Origin: Apus apus | Taxonomy: Eukaryota > Chordata > Aves > Apodiformes > Apodidae | NCBI RefSeq assembly: GCF_020740795.1 | Contig: NC_067282.1 | Span: forward strand, 126,041,132-126,105,131 | DNA length: 64,000 bases | Direction: 5' to 3' | In this document: positions 40,101-52,100 of the stretch, in pieces | Layout: each line of letters starts with the position of its first letter | Numbering within the stretch: the stretch's first letter is position 1 | The notes under the pieces: generated by a model | Told to the model about the DNA's origin: nothing | What the model saw: the letters and a program-made list of their open reading frames with translations, nothing else | Database searches by the model: none | Position numbers and translations under genes: made by a program

Positions 40101-43100
40101 AACCACACAGTTCTCCATTCATAGACTACCCTGTAAGTGATGATTTGGCAGCGGAAGGGTCCCACTTCTCCCTTAGACCTGGGATGTATTTGGTCTGAGG
40201 ACCCTTAAATTGCGTCTTGACGTTGTCTTGGTGGACCCAGGGTGTGCTTTTAGTCAGACAAGAATTTATCTGTCTAAGGACTCTTACAGGGAAGGTATCT
40301 TCACTGTTTGCATTGAACTCTCAGGTACAATCTATGAGCTAGAAGTGGCCACAGCTATGCAGCTGTACCCTAAAGGGGTTTGTGTTCCTGTCTGGTGCAA
40401 TGTATCTTAAACTTGTAAAACTTGTAAAACTTGAGCTGCATGAAGATCAAAACCCTTAGGTCTGGGCTTTTGCAGCAGGCAGGATCCAAGCTTTGCCTCT
40501 ATCATCACAGAAAGTCTCTGAATAGAAATAAAAGCTTCCCATTTCTCACACTGACTTATACTATTTTAATTCTCTGTCTACAGGTGCACAATATGTTCAG
40601 CTATTCTCAAGAGCACCCCAGCACTCTCACAGACTCTTACAAGGACTACTGTACTATCCACAAGAGTCCAGGAACCACTGGTTCCCCTCAGACCACCCTC
40701 CCACCAAAAATAATATCACCGCTCATGTACAACAGATACTCTTATGCAGTGTCCCAACCAGATGTTTATGAACTTCTAAAGGTAAATCTAATTTCCAAAA
40801 ATCCTGAAGTATCAGAGCCAATCTCTTCTGGATCCCAGGTCAGCCCTGGGTAGCTTGTAAATGCTGGCAACTTTAGGTTATGAATTAGCCAAGCTTCTGA
40901 ACTAAGAGATCTCTGACACTCTATGCTGCCAGCCTGATAAATTCCCACCAAATAGGCAGATCCCTAGCACCCAGCTCCCAATTTATCCCAAAATTGAGAC
41001 TCTCAGACTTTCTAGGAGCTGGAAGGAGAGAGGAGTGTCAGCCTGAGTCAGAGAAAATTTGAGGTTAGAAAAGGAAAGCACTTAAGAGTAAAGAGGAACT
41101 GGGGAAAGGAGGAAAAGAATAGCAGAAAGGAATCATAGAAGCACAGAATCATTTGGGTTGGAAGGAACCTTAAAGATTACCTATATCCAACCCCCCTGCA
41201 TAGGCAGGGACACCTGCCACTAGATCAAGTTGTTCACTGCCCCATCCAACCTGGCCTTGAATACTTCCAGGAATGGGGCAGCCACAACTTCCCTGGGCAA
41301 CCTGTTCCAGTGTCTCACCACCCTGAAGAATTTGCTCCTGACGTCTAATCTAAATCTCCCCTCTTCAAATTTTAATCTGTTACTCCTTGTTCTGTCACTA
41401 TAAGCCCTTGTAAAAAGTCCCTCTCTAGCACGTGAAAGATCAGAACAAGTCTCTGTCAGGGCAGGCTGCAAAATATGGTGCCAAAATAAAGACTTTGTGT
41501 GTCCCCACAATCCTGACTGGACAGACCCTCCTTTAGTGTGAGGAGCTAGGACCAGGCTTTGAGAGCAGAGTGGTTCTGTATGTTCTCCCTGTCTAAAATC
41601 TCAGGTCAAACTGAGTTGCAACAACATGGGGTAGCTGATACTGGCAGGCAGGAGCAGAGACAGCCCCTTAGACAACACTGCTCTTTTCATTGAAATCTGC
41701 CTTCTTTTCTTCCCCTTCTTTCCTCCAGAATTCAGGCCTAACATTTTTAACCAGCCTTAAAATCAAGTCTCCGATTGAGTGCCACACCCGGACCATTTTC
41801 TACTACGACTATATGTGTACATCTCGATTTCTCCTGTTTCTTTGAAAGTGACGGGTAACACAAGCTGCACAAGGGCAGCTGAACATACAGTGTGCTGAAG
41901 AACTGGGGATGGCTTCCCTGATGAGTGGGAGGTTGCACAGGAGATGTGTACCACAGGAAGAGTGGAAAGGGTCTGACATGTTTGTGTGTCCAGTGCAATG
42001 GAGGGGAGGAGGGTTGGCTGCACAGGAAGAACCTGCTTGGAACCTTCTTCTGGCTGGCAGGAAGATAGTATGGTGAAGGGAGGAAATGAGGCAGCTGTCT
42101 CAGGGAGGAACATCTGTTTGTAAGACTAGGAAAGGTCTTGCTGGAAGTCAGAGAATATGGGCATCAGAAAGATGGGCACTGGGCAGTACCTCAGCCTTTC
42201 TTCAGGGACTGAGAGCAAAAGTGTAAGCTAGTAGAGTTCCTCAGGGGGGAGCACACAGCTGTTGGAATCCCCATGGTCTCCTGGGTTGTCTTGTAGAAGA
42301 CAATAGAGATGTTGAAGGCATCTTGGAAAGGACAAGGGGAATTGGAGTGGGAGTGAGAAGGAGGGAGAGCTGAACTTTTCCCAGCTGTTCCTGATCTCAC
42401 AGTTGCTCTGCCTTTGAATGAATGCTTATATTCCCAATAGCTTATGACGTGCTGGCAGAGATGGACAACTGGGAACCAGAAGCAGAGGCTGCTGTTGAAC
42501 ATGCTGAGTCAGAGCACGTTGAGCTGAGTAGCAAGGCAGGGCTAGTGCGTACCTGGTTTCCAGAGACATTCATCTGGACTCTGGTTCCCATCAAGTGAGT
42601 AATAACGGGCTGCAGCCCCACATGGATCTAGATCTCCTATTGGCCACAGTGTAGAGGAAATGGGTGGGAGCAGAGCCAGGTAATTATAACCTTCTGTGCC
42701 CACAAGAAAAGGGAGGTATGAAGAAATGGATAAGGACAATGGAGGTTTGGTTCTGTTCCTGGCTCTACTTGAGATTTTCCAAATGACCCTGGGGAACTGA
42801 AAATCATGTACTTCTGTAGGATGGAAGAGGCCTCCAGAGGTCTGTAACTCAACAACCTGTGCAAGGCAGGTCCAGTTAAATCAGGTTGCTGCAGTTAAGT
42901 TCTGGGGGAACTTAACTCCCAGGGATGGAGATTCCACAGACTATCTGGGCACCTTTTACTATCCTCATGTTATTTTTTTGTCCCTATCTCAAGTCAGAAT
43001 TTCCTGTGTTCAAATATGTGTCTGTTGCCTTTTGTCCTATCAATACACACCTTGGAAGAGACTGCTTCTGTTGTCTTTACACCTTCCAACTGGGTAGCTG

Positions 43101-46100
43101 GAGAAAGCAGAAAGTTCTCCCTCTAGCCTTCCCCTCTCAAGTTTTAAAACCCTCATTTTTCAGCCTCTCCTCTACATCAAGCATCGCAGCCCCCTGACCA
43201 TCTTGTACTCTTCCACTGGATGCATTCAAGTTTGTCAATATCTTTCTTGTACTGGAATGCAAAAATGGAACACAGTATTCCAGATGTGGGCCCACAGGGA
43301 GGAATAGAGGGGGAAAATAACTTTTCTCAACCCAGTGGCTGCAGTCTTCTCAGTATAGTCTAGAAGTAGGTGGCCTTCAGTGCTGTTTCATGCTCAACTC
43401 ATCCACCAGAACTGCCACCACTTTTTCTACAAAGTTGCTTACTAGTCAGTCACTGCCTAGCCTAGCCTGTATTGTTGCATGGTATTATTCCATTCCAGAC
43501 ACAGAATTTTTTGTTTAACCATTTTCAAGATAATTTTTCCAGCTTGCCAAAGTTCCTCTTAATAGCAAACTTTCCTTACAGCATATCAGAAACTCCTAAC
43601 AAGATATAGTCTGCTAATACATAGCACATTAGTCTGCTAATCTTCCTGAGGACATCCTCTGTCCTATTGTCCAGGTCATTAACAAGGCCATTAAGCAGTA
43701 TGGGCCCAAGTACTAATCCCTGAGGGACACCATGGGTAAGCAGCCAACAGTTGGACTTTATGTCACCAATAACCATGCTCTGTCCTCAGTGGTCCAAGAA
43801 ATTTTCTACTTACCTTGTCCAATCCACAATAATGTTGCTGCACAGATACTATGAGAGCCTGTATCAAAGGCCTTGCTAAAATCAGGTTATGTTCTCTTCT
43901 TCACACATCTTAGCTTTCTTAGCTTTCCCATGTGCAAATGTTGTCCATCTATAAAAAAGGATCTCTGCCTTTCCATCACATTTGATTAGATTATGCCCAG
44001 GGACTTTCTGCCATTCTGTGTATGTATCTCTGTAAGTGACACTTATAAAGATGACTGCTGAGCTGTGGTTGGGAATTTGGGTGGTAGTGCGGCTGAAGTT
44101 TCGCACATGACTCTGATGCAGGCTGAGTGTGTAACAAGGACACTTGGGAGCCCTCTGTGCTCACACAAAACAAGAATTTAAGGTGCAACGTGGTTCAAAA
44201 GCAAATTTGGTTTGCTTTTGCCTCTCAGTCTTTCTTTGCCCACCTATTTCCTACCCTTCCCATACCTCTGTCCTATTTCCTAGGAATAACCACACCTTCA
44301 TAAGCACTTCTAGTTCATAGTCCTTCTGCATTTGTCTTCTCAAGAGAAATCTTTACAGGGATGGGAACAACTTCTTCTGCCCTGTTTTCTCCTTAGTGAT
44401 TCAGGAGCTGCTGAGCTAGCTGTCACAGTACCCGACAGTATCACAGACTGGAGGGCCATGACTTTCTGCACCTCAGAGAGCCACGGGTTGGGAATCTCAG
44501 AGACCACCAGCCTGCGGGGCTTCAAGCCCTTCTTTGTGGAACCCATCTTGCCCTACTCTGTCTTCCGGGGAGAGTCATTTCTGCTGAAAGTCAAAGTCTT
44601 CAGCTACTTGAAGCAGTGCATGGGGGTGAGTGGCTCCCTCCAGGATGGTTGTTGGACAAGGGGATGTGTGATAACAGTAATTCCCTGATAGAGACCTGGA
44701 GAAGGGGCTGCATCATCGAGTATTGGGTAGAAGACACCGAGAAGGCTCTTCACAGTTCTCTATGTAAAGCCATCTCTATTCAGTTTATCCCTTCCATAAG
44801 CACAACCCTACAGAATTGTGATGCCCATGGGCTGCTGGTGACCCACAGACATACATCATACTCATCCTGGGCTTCTGGGCTTGACTGTCCTCTAGATATA
44901 GGAGCTGAAAGAGAAAACAGAGCAGCAACTTTGTAACCCAAACTCCCTTTTGTTTCACCTCTAGCTTCAGCTTAGCCTAATGGACTCCAGGGATTTTGAA
45001 TTTGTGCATGCAAATGTCAAGTTCACCATTTGCCTGTGTCCTGATTCATCAGAAACCTTTTTCTGGAATGTGAAGGCTACAAAATTAGGTAAGGGGACGA
45101 GGGAGGGACAGGAGTGGGAAGCACCGGCAGAGCTGCTTGAGAAAATCAGAACTGGGCTGGAAGGGTGAGTGGCCCATTATGCAAAGCACAGGTGAGCAGC
45201 CTTAAGACTGAGCAAACTAAAGCGTAAACGTGGATGTACCAGCTGGTTTGTTGATGTTTTGTTCTTTAGGGAAGGTGAATTTCACTGTCAATGCTGAAGT
45301 AATGGAGCAGGAAGATGTTTGCACTGAGACTACAACTGTTGTGCCAGAGTCTGGAGGGAAGGACACAGTGGTTAAACAACTGCTGGTGAAGGTCAGAATA
45401 TGCTTCAGGGTCCTGATGGTGCCAGAACTAGGTCAGGCTCAAAATAGCCCAGGGGGTGGCTATGAAAAGGGAAAGTCAGCTGGCCAGGTAAGTGCTTTTC
45501 TCAGGGAGGCTGGTCAAGGATTGATTCTCAGGGTAGGCCAGGTGGGGGCATGAGCTGAGCACCTACACTTGATGGGACATAGACATCAGGACTGCTTGCT
45601 AGGAGGACAATGGAGACAAAAGGACATGTAGCAGCTTAGAAAATGCCTTCCCAGTGAAACTTCACTGTCAGTACTTATATCCTTTATGCCTGCGTAAGAT
45701 CATTTCCATGGCCCATGAGGACAGAAGAGCTCATTGCAGGAAGATGGGTTGCTGCACATCTGCTATCTTATTTTACTGCTCTCCCTTCTGAGCTGACCAG
45801 GCTTTTCCCCACCAGGCAGAGGGGCTGCTGGAGGAAAAGACCCACACCTCATTCCTGTGTCCTACAGGTAGGTGCAAGTATCCCAGAGACAGGGATGACT
45901 AGGGCTGTACAAGCACTCAGAGCAAGGAGACCAAACAGAAACAGTGTGGTCTGTGAACAAATCTAGGACTATCTGGAGGTGAATGAGGTCTGTAAAGTCA
46001 GGGATTTTTAAGTTTCTATGGGGAAGCAAAGCCATTCAACTCCACCCAGTACTACAAGATCCTATCAGCACCAAGCCACTGCCTAACCACACCACAGTCA

Positions 46101-49100
46101 CCCACCAGTTGGTGGCCTGATCTCTATGTCATCATCTCTTTCGAACAATGATTTCAGCAGCTGATGAGGTGATCCCAGCTTTGTTTACACCTTCTCCTGG
46201 GGATGCCTCCTGGTCTGCCATCTCCTTCCTGCCTGTTGTTTTTCTGATGCTTTTGCCATTTGCAGGAACTTCAGCTTCAGAGACAATCACATTCACTGTG
46301 CCAGAGAACAGGGTCCTGAGGTCGGAGAGAGCTCACATCTCTTTCTTAGGTAAGATTCGGAGGGGTCTTGGAAAGTAGTATTTTTTTCACCACAGGAGTC
46401 TTCTCTTTTGATGCCATCATATCTGCTTTAGCTAACAGAGAAACAAGAGGGAATTTGTATAGTGAGGTGTGATACTAGGTCCTTATATCTTCCAGAGAAG
46501 CATCTCATCTCTCTAATACAAATGACACTGGGCCAGACGGATGTAAAATTTCACCCAGCCAAGAGAAAGATAGACAAGTACCACATCACTGTTCCTACAG
46601 AACTCTATATACATTAAAGTCACCCTAGCGTGAGCAGAGATCTATTTAGACCAGCCTTGGCATGTTATAGATGAGACCAAATTTTTTTTTACATGCAAGA
46701 ACAGTAAAGCTCCCAAAGCTGTGATTCTGTTCTACAGGTGACATTTTGGCAATAGCCCTGGACAACATAGATGAGCTCCTTCAGATGTCCAGTGGCTGTG
46801 GTGAGCAGAACATGGTTCATTTTGCCCCAAATGTCTTTATCACACGCTATCTTGAAGAAACAGGACAACTGACTCCAGAAATCAAACAGAAGGCAATTGG
46901 CTATCTGGAAAGTGGTGAGTGAATTTCTGCTCATGTTGGGTTATTAAGCTGGTGATGTCCACTGTGTGGTGGTGATCTCAAGAGAGCCTTGGGGCTCAAC
47001 AAGATTTGTGCAGTATCACTGTCCTGACACCAAGAAAGTTGCAGCAGTATAAATCAGGCTGCTGTGTCTCAGCTGAACAAGGAGTACATGGCACCCCTCT
47101 GAAAGCCCTTTGCTGAATTCCTCAGAGACAGCGCTCTTTATAATGAGCAGCAGGATTGGCAGGGGAGGAGACAATAAACACAGAGTATCTTCTCTACCCA
47201 CAGGATACCAGCGGCAACTCCTGTACAAGCACACAGATGGCTCATATAGTGCCTTTGGAGAGGGAAGTGAGACAGGAAACACATGGTAAGCAGAGATATC
47301 CAGAAATGATTGAGGAACAGCTTGACTTGGTCAGACTCAAGTTGCCTTGGATTTTGGCCTGGAAAAACTGAGGGACTACGGAGGTATGGTGTTTTGAACA
47401 GAAACTGCTCCTGAGATTTTTTGGAAGAGAACCATGGCAATGAACTGACTTGACGTACTCCTGTTTGATTGTGCTTGGGCACCCCAACTGAGGGAGATTC
47501 TGATAACTTGGCTATTAAAATGTCTTCTTCCCAGGTTTTTGAGAGTGCTTTGTGTCCAAACAGGATTGGGAAAAAGCCTGAATGAGCTCACTAAATATCA
47601 GCCATCCTGGCTTTGAATCACACATGCACGCTGTTGGAACTGGCAGAGGTCCAGGGGAGGCACTGAACTGTCAGTGATTTTTTTTGTCTCTCAAACATCC
47701 TCTTGCTGCAAATGCTCGAGCTTCAAGCTTGAGCTTGAAGAGTATCTATTTCATGCATATTGCTTCCAAGTCTCCATCTGCACAGAGGCTCTGGCCTGCT
47801 GGCGTTTCTCCATTAATGAGATAATGGAAGACACAGAGGCTCCTGTCTCCTACTGAAGATAAGCATCAGTGACTGGTTCAGTTTGTGATTTTCTTCTCTC
47901 TTCCTTGGCTCTAGGCTTACTGCCCTTGTCCTCAAGACCTTCAGCCAAGCCCGAAACTTCATCCACATAGATGAGCAAAATATAAATGATGCTGCCAGTG
48001 CCCTGATTAAAAGTCAGACTCCATCTGGGTGCTTCAAGAGTGTGGGAAAGCTCTTCAACAATGGTCTGATGGTATGACATGTCCTGGCTGTTCATTATAG
48101 AATCATGGAATAATTTTTGTTGGAAAAGACCTTTAAGATTATAAAGTCTAAGCATTTATGTACTCAGAGCTCATTCACTTTCTGGCCCAATTTTCATGCC
48201 AAGAACAAACAAATCCTACTGCAGCAGGGAGACTCTGATGTGCCCAAAATCACCCCTAGAGCGACACTCAGGGTTTTGCTCTAGTCATGGTGACAGTTTT
48301 TGAAGTTATGAATGTGAGGTTTTCATTTGATGATACCCACATGCCCTGCCCTAGCCCCTTCTCAAAAGATAACACATGCCTCAAAAAAAAACAAAAGCAA
48401 AAAAGGGTTTTCAAGCTCTTTGAGTCAGAAACAGAGTGAATGGAGATTGATGGCAGCCACCACACATGTGAGATTCACCTTGCCAGGTATGTTCCCTATA
48501 CACTCAGAAACACAGCATTTGTGCTTGCACAGACACACACAGAGTACTGCGAAGCCAGCAGCAGTTCGATGGATAGAACCTCACATAATTAATGCTCCAA
48601 ATGAAGAATATGGTACGTTTTCACTACCCCTTTCAAAAGATAACTATTATTTTGCTCCTTCAAACCCTTTTCACAGTCCTGGCCCTCAAGTGAGGTGCCA
48701 CCTTGCAGTGGGGCTGTGGGAACATCACTGTCCCCTGGCACAGAAATCTGCTATTTAAAATCTTTTGCAGGGGAGGGGAAAGGAGAATGTGTTCAGCAGA
48801 GGGAGGGAATCAGCTATCCAGAGGAGCTTGAGGCACCATGGCTGAGAAGTGCTACAGCAAGCAGGACCCATGAGCAGATACTAGCACTGGCACTTCCTTA
48901 GAGGAGGAATAGGACCAGCACTGTCGCCTGTGCTGGCTTGGAATTTGCTAGGAGAGCCAAAGGCACTGAAAAACTTCTCCCTCTCCCTTCTCACGGCAGC
49001 CCTCCTCTTCTCTGTTTTGTGGTGGCTTCAGGGTGCAGTGGAGGAAGGCCTGGGCCTGAGCTCTGCCATCGTCACCGCTCTCCTACACTCTGGGATGTCA

Positions 49101-52100
49101 ATTTCTGTGAGTACTTGCAACACAGACGGGCTGGGTGTGCAGCCTCTTGGCAGTCAGTGCTCTGGCACTCTGCCTTTGTGCACACATGGGTGTGTTACCA
49201 GTTTTCTCCCTGCATGTCCTGTCCCTGTCTCCATCCTTCTTTGTACCCATCAAGGCTGCAGATCACTCCTTCTGCTCACACTCTGCCAGCAACTTGTGTG
49301 GTTTCCTTTCTATCCTAGGATCCAGCTGTGTCAAAAGCTCTGAAATGTATAAAGGACCTGATCAATGCTGATACTGGCAGTTCCAACCTCTACAGCCTGG
49401 CACTAGCTGCAAATGCCTTTGCAGTAGCTGGTGATAAAGCCTTCAGGCAGAAAATCCTCAAAAGATTGGATAAGGCAGCCATAATATCAGGTACTAAAGG
49501 CTATGGGGCAGGAGAGAAGGTTATAGGCAGAACTGTGTGGAGATCCCAGAGCTGAACGACCAAGGGAATGCAAGGCAGCAGTGGGGACACTGGCAGAGCC
49601 TTGTGGCAAGCCCAAGGCTTGGATAGCCCCTGTTAGCCAAGCTGTCACAGGCTATACTGTGAGATAGACTTGCTCTATGGATGTTGTTGCAGCCCCAGTC
49701 TTCCGGTCATACAAACCAGGGGAGCTTCATGAATGTTGTAGAGCTCCTTCCCAGACTGCAAGCTTAAGTTTTTACTGGGAAAGCAAGGTGCGTTGCGCAA
49801 ATAAGATATGCACCCATATTTTTTCCCAGTGTGCATGTTCACTCAGTACCTAGGCACAGGGGTTGAATAAGATGCCAAGATCATTAGATACAGCTACATA
49901 CTCCGTACATTTCCCACTTTACCCCTAGATGACCAAATATTCTGGAGTCAGCAATCTAAACAGGAAGAAGATTCCCTATATTGGTATCGGGCTCCATCTG
50001 TCGATGTGGAATTGACATCTACTATCCTCATGGCTCACCTGTCAAAGTCAAGTTTGTCTTCAGATGAAAGAAGAAAGGTATCCCAGATTGTGTCTTGGCT
50101 CACCAAGCAGCAAAACCCTTATGGAGGCTTTGCTTCAACACAGGTAATCCCCTTGAGCCATCAGTACCAGACAACCGGCTGTCAGCTATGTTTTGGGAGA
50201 GCACTGGGTTCTAGCACAGCCCATAATAAAAAAGAAAAATAAAAAAGAAAAATTAAAAAAATACAGGGAAAAAAAGCATAGATTTACTGATTTATGGATT
50301 TTTGGGGGTTGGGAAAGGGTAAATATTTATATTCCTCTGAGCTAATCCCATGCTAAAAGTCCAAGGAGAAAGCTCAACCCTTACTGCTCTGTAGCTGCAG
50401 TGTGAGGGAGGGAAAGGCTAAGGATTGACCATGCACAGGAAGCAGCGATCTTATTTTGTGCAGTGTGTATTTCTTTCTTCAGGACACAGTGGTTGCCCTG
50501 GAAGCCCTGTCCCTGTATGCAACCAAAACCTTCAGCAAGGATGGCCCTGATCTTCAAGTTTCTCTCTCCTCTGAGGGTTTCAACCAAAACTTCCAAGTAG
50601 ACAACAACAATCGTCTCCTACTGCAGACCGTGGAGCTGCCAGACATTTCCCAGGACTATAATGTGCATGTGCAGGGCCATGGGTGCCTCTACCTACAGGT
50701 AAGCCCAGACAGGGAGAAAAGGTGTGTCTGGGGAAAAGTCTTTAAAGCTAGGGGACCTCTCACCTTGCTACTTAGCCAAGACTGAAAACAGACTGCTGTA
50801 ATGACTTGCAAGAATCTGAGCTTCAAGGCTGGTAGGAATAGCTGCAATTCCCCAAATGAAATCTGGATCATCTCCACCCAGTCCGAGCTGCACCTCTCCT
50901 CAAGAAGTCCAGTGAACACCACCAGGAGGGATGCACTAGCAGAACCTCTGCTCCCTCCACATAGTTTGCTCTTAAACTAGTGCAAGACAGCAAACAGCAG
51001 GCAAACACTAGGCAAAGATCCTCACCAGCAAAAAAACCTGCTCTTCTCTGCCAACCAGCTTCTTTCTGTTCTGACAGGCCATTCTGCGCTACCACATCCC
51101 CCCGCTGAGGAGCGATGTCACCTTTGCCATGTCTGTGCAGACACAGTGCACTGTACCTAACGCCACCCTGTTCCCTGTCACCATTCATGCTCGGTAGGAG
51201 ATATTCAGATTGCCACCCCTGTGCTAAGAGGCTTCTGGCACCACACCAGTCTCTTGGCAGCCAGGATTCCCTTTCCCTCATGAGGTCCAAGTTCAAAGAT
51301 GTCCTCATTCATATAACTACGCTTTCCTCAGCTGGGTGAAGGCCCCAGAGTGATGTCTCAGGCTATATCCCCATCTTGTTATTGTGCCAGTCACCAAAAT
51401 TCTCCCAAGGTCTATGGGTCTCAACCCTTTCTAGGATTAGGTCTCGAAACACGAGTGATATGAAGGTTCCATGGGACTGACTGCTGACACTTCTTAAGTA
51501 TTCTCTCCTCTAGTCATGGTTGACTGTCACACCACTCTGTTGCACCCCTATGCCTGACTTGGGGTAGGATTGCCAAGAGAGCAGATGGAGGATGTGATAT
51601 TCCCTGCCATGCCTAGAGAAGTAGCCTTCCAAGGAATTTATTCTCCTTGGCTTTGCACAATTTAAAGATTGATCAGGGGAAGCACAAAGATTTATTGCAG
51701 TACAGGAACAGCTATGCTCACAGGAGAAACACTGGAAGGAATAGCAGATTCCTCCACCTGAATACCAAAGCTTGACTGAAGTATCTAGAGATCATGGCTT
51801 AGAAAGTAACATTAGTGCTGTCCCCTGGGTTCCTGCTGCAGCTATACAGGGAATCGTGTGTCCACCAACATGGTCCTGATCCAAGTGGAGCTGCTCTCTG
51901 GATACAGCCCTGTGGCAAGTTCACTGGAAGAGGTGAGACTGTGAATTTGTGTCCAGCTGGGGAGGGAATGGTCATGGATGTCCGTCATGCAGGATTTTAT
52001 GAAGAACTGTGATCATTCCTGTGGGCAGAGAAAAGTGGTTCACTTCTTCCCAAGAAATCTTTATATCCAAAGTCTCTTCCAGGCAACATCTTGCCTTCCT

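Larger units (their letters stand above)
47204..50698 (+). other. Gene 2 exons 25-30: thioester-domain helices and second CUB part
   Basis: The exons are 47204-47285 (82), 47915-48071 (157), 49032-49106 (75), 49319-49490 (172), 49929-50143 (215) and 50483-50698 (216). They encode [36 protein letters not shown], the divergent [18 protein letters not shown] (where relatives have GGVxDExxLTAY), [36 protein letters not shown] and HGCLYLQ. Frame and splice sites are intact throughout. A short CR1 tail (about 48097-48155) lies in the intron after exon 26. Confidence 0.93.

Noticed and set aside
41220-41510. 96-residue minus-strand open frame resembling a polymerase end
   Set aside because: It is part of the CR1 fragment, not a host gene.
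50868-51308. 146-residue minus-strand open frame
   Set aside because: It is antisense to exon 31 of gene 2, and the plus-strand reading is supported by splice sites and homology.
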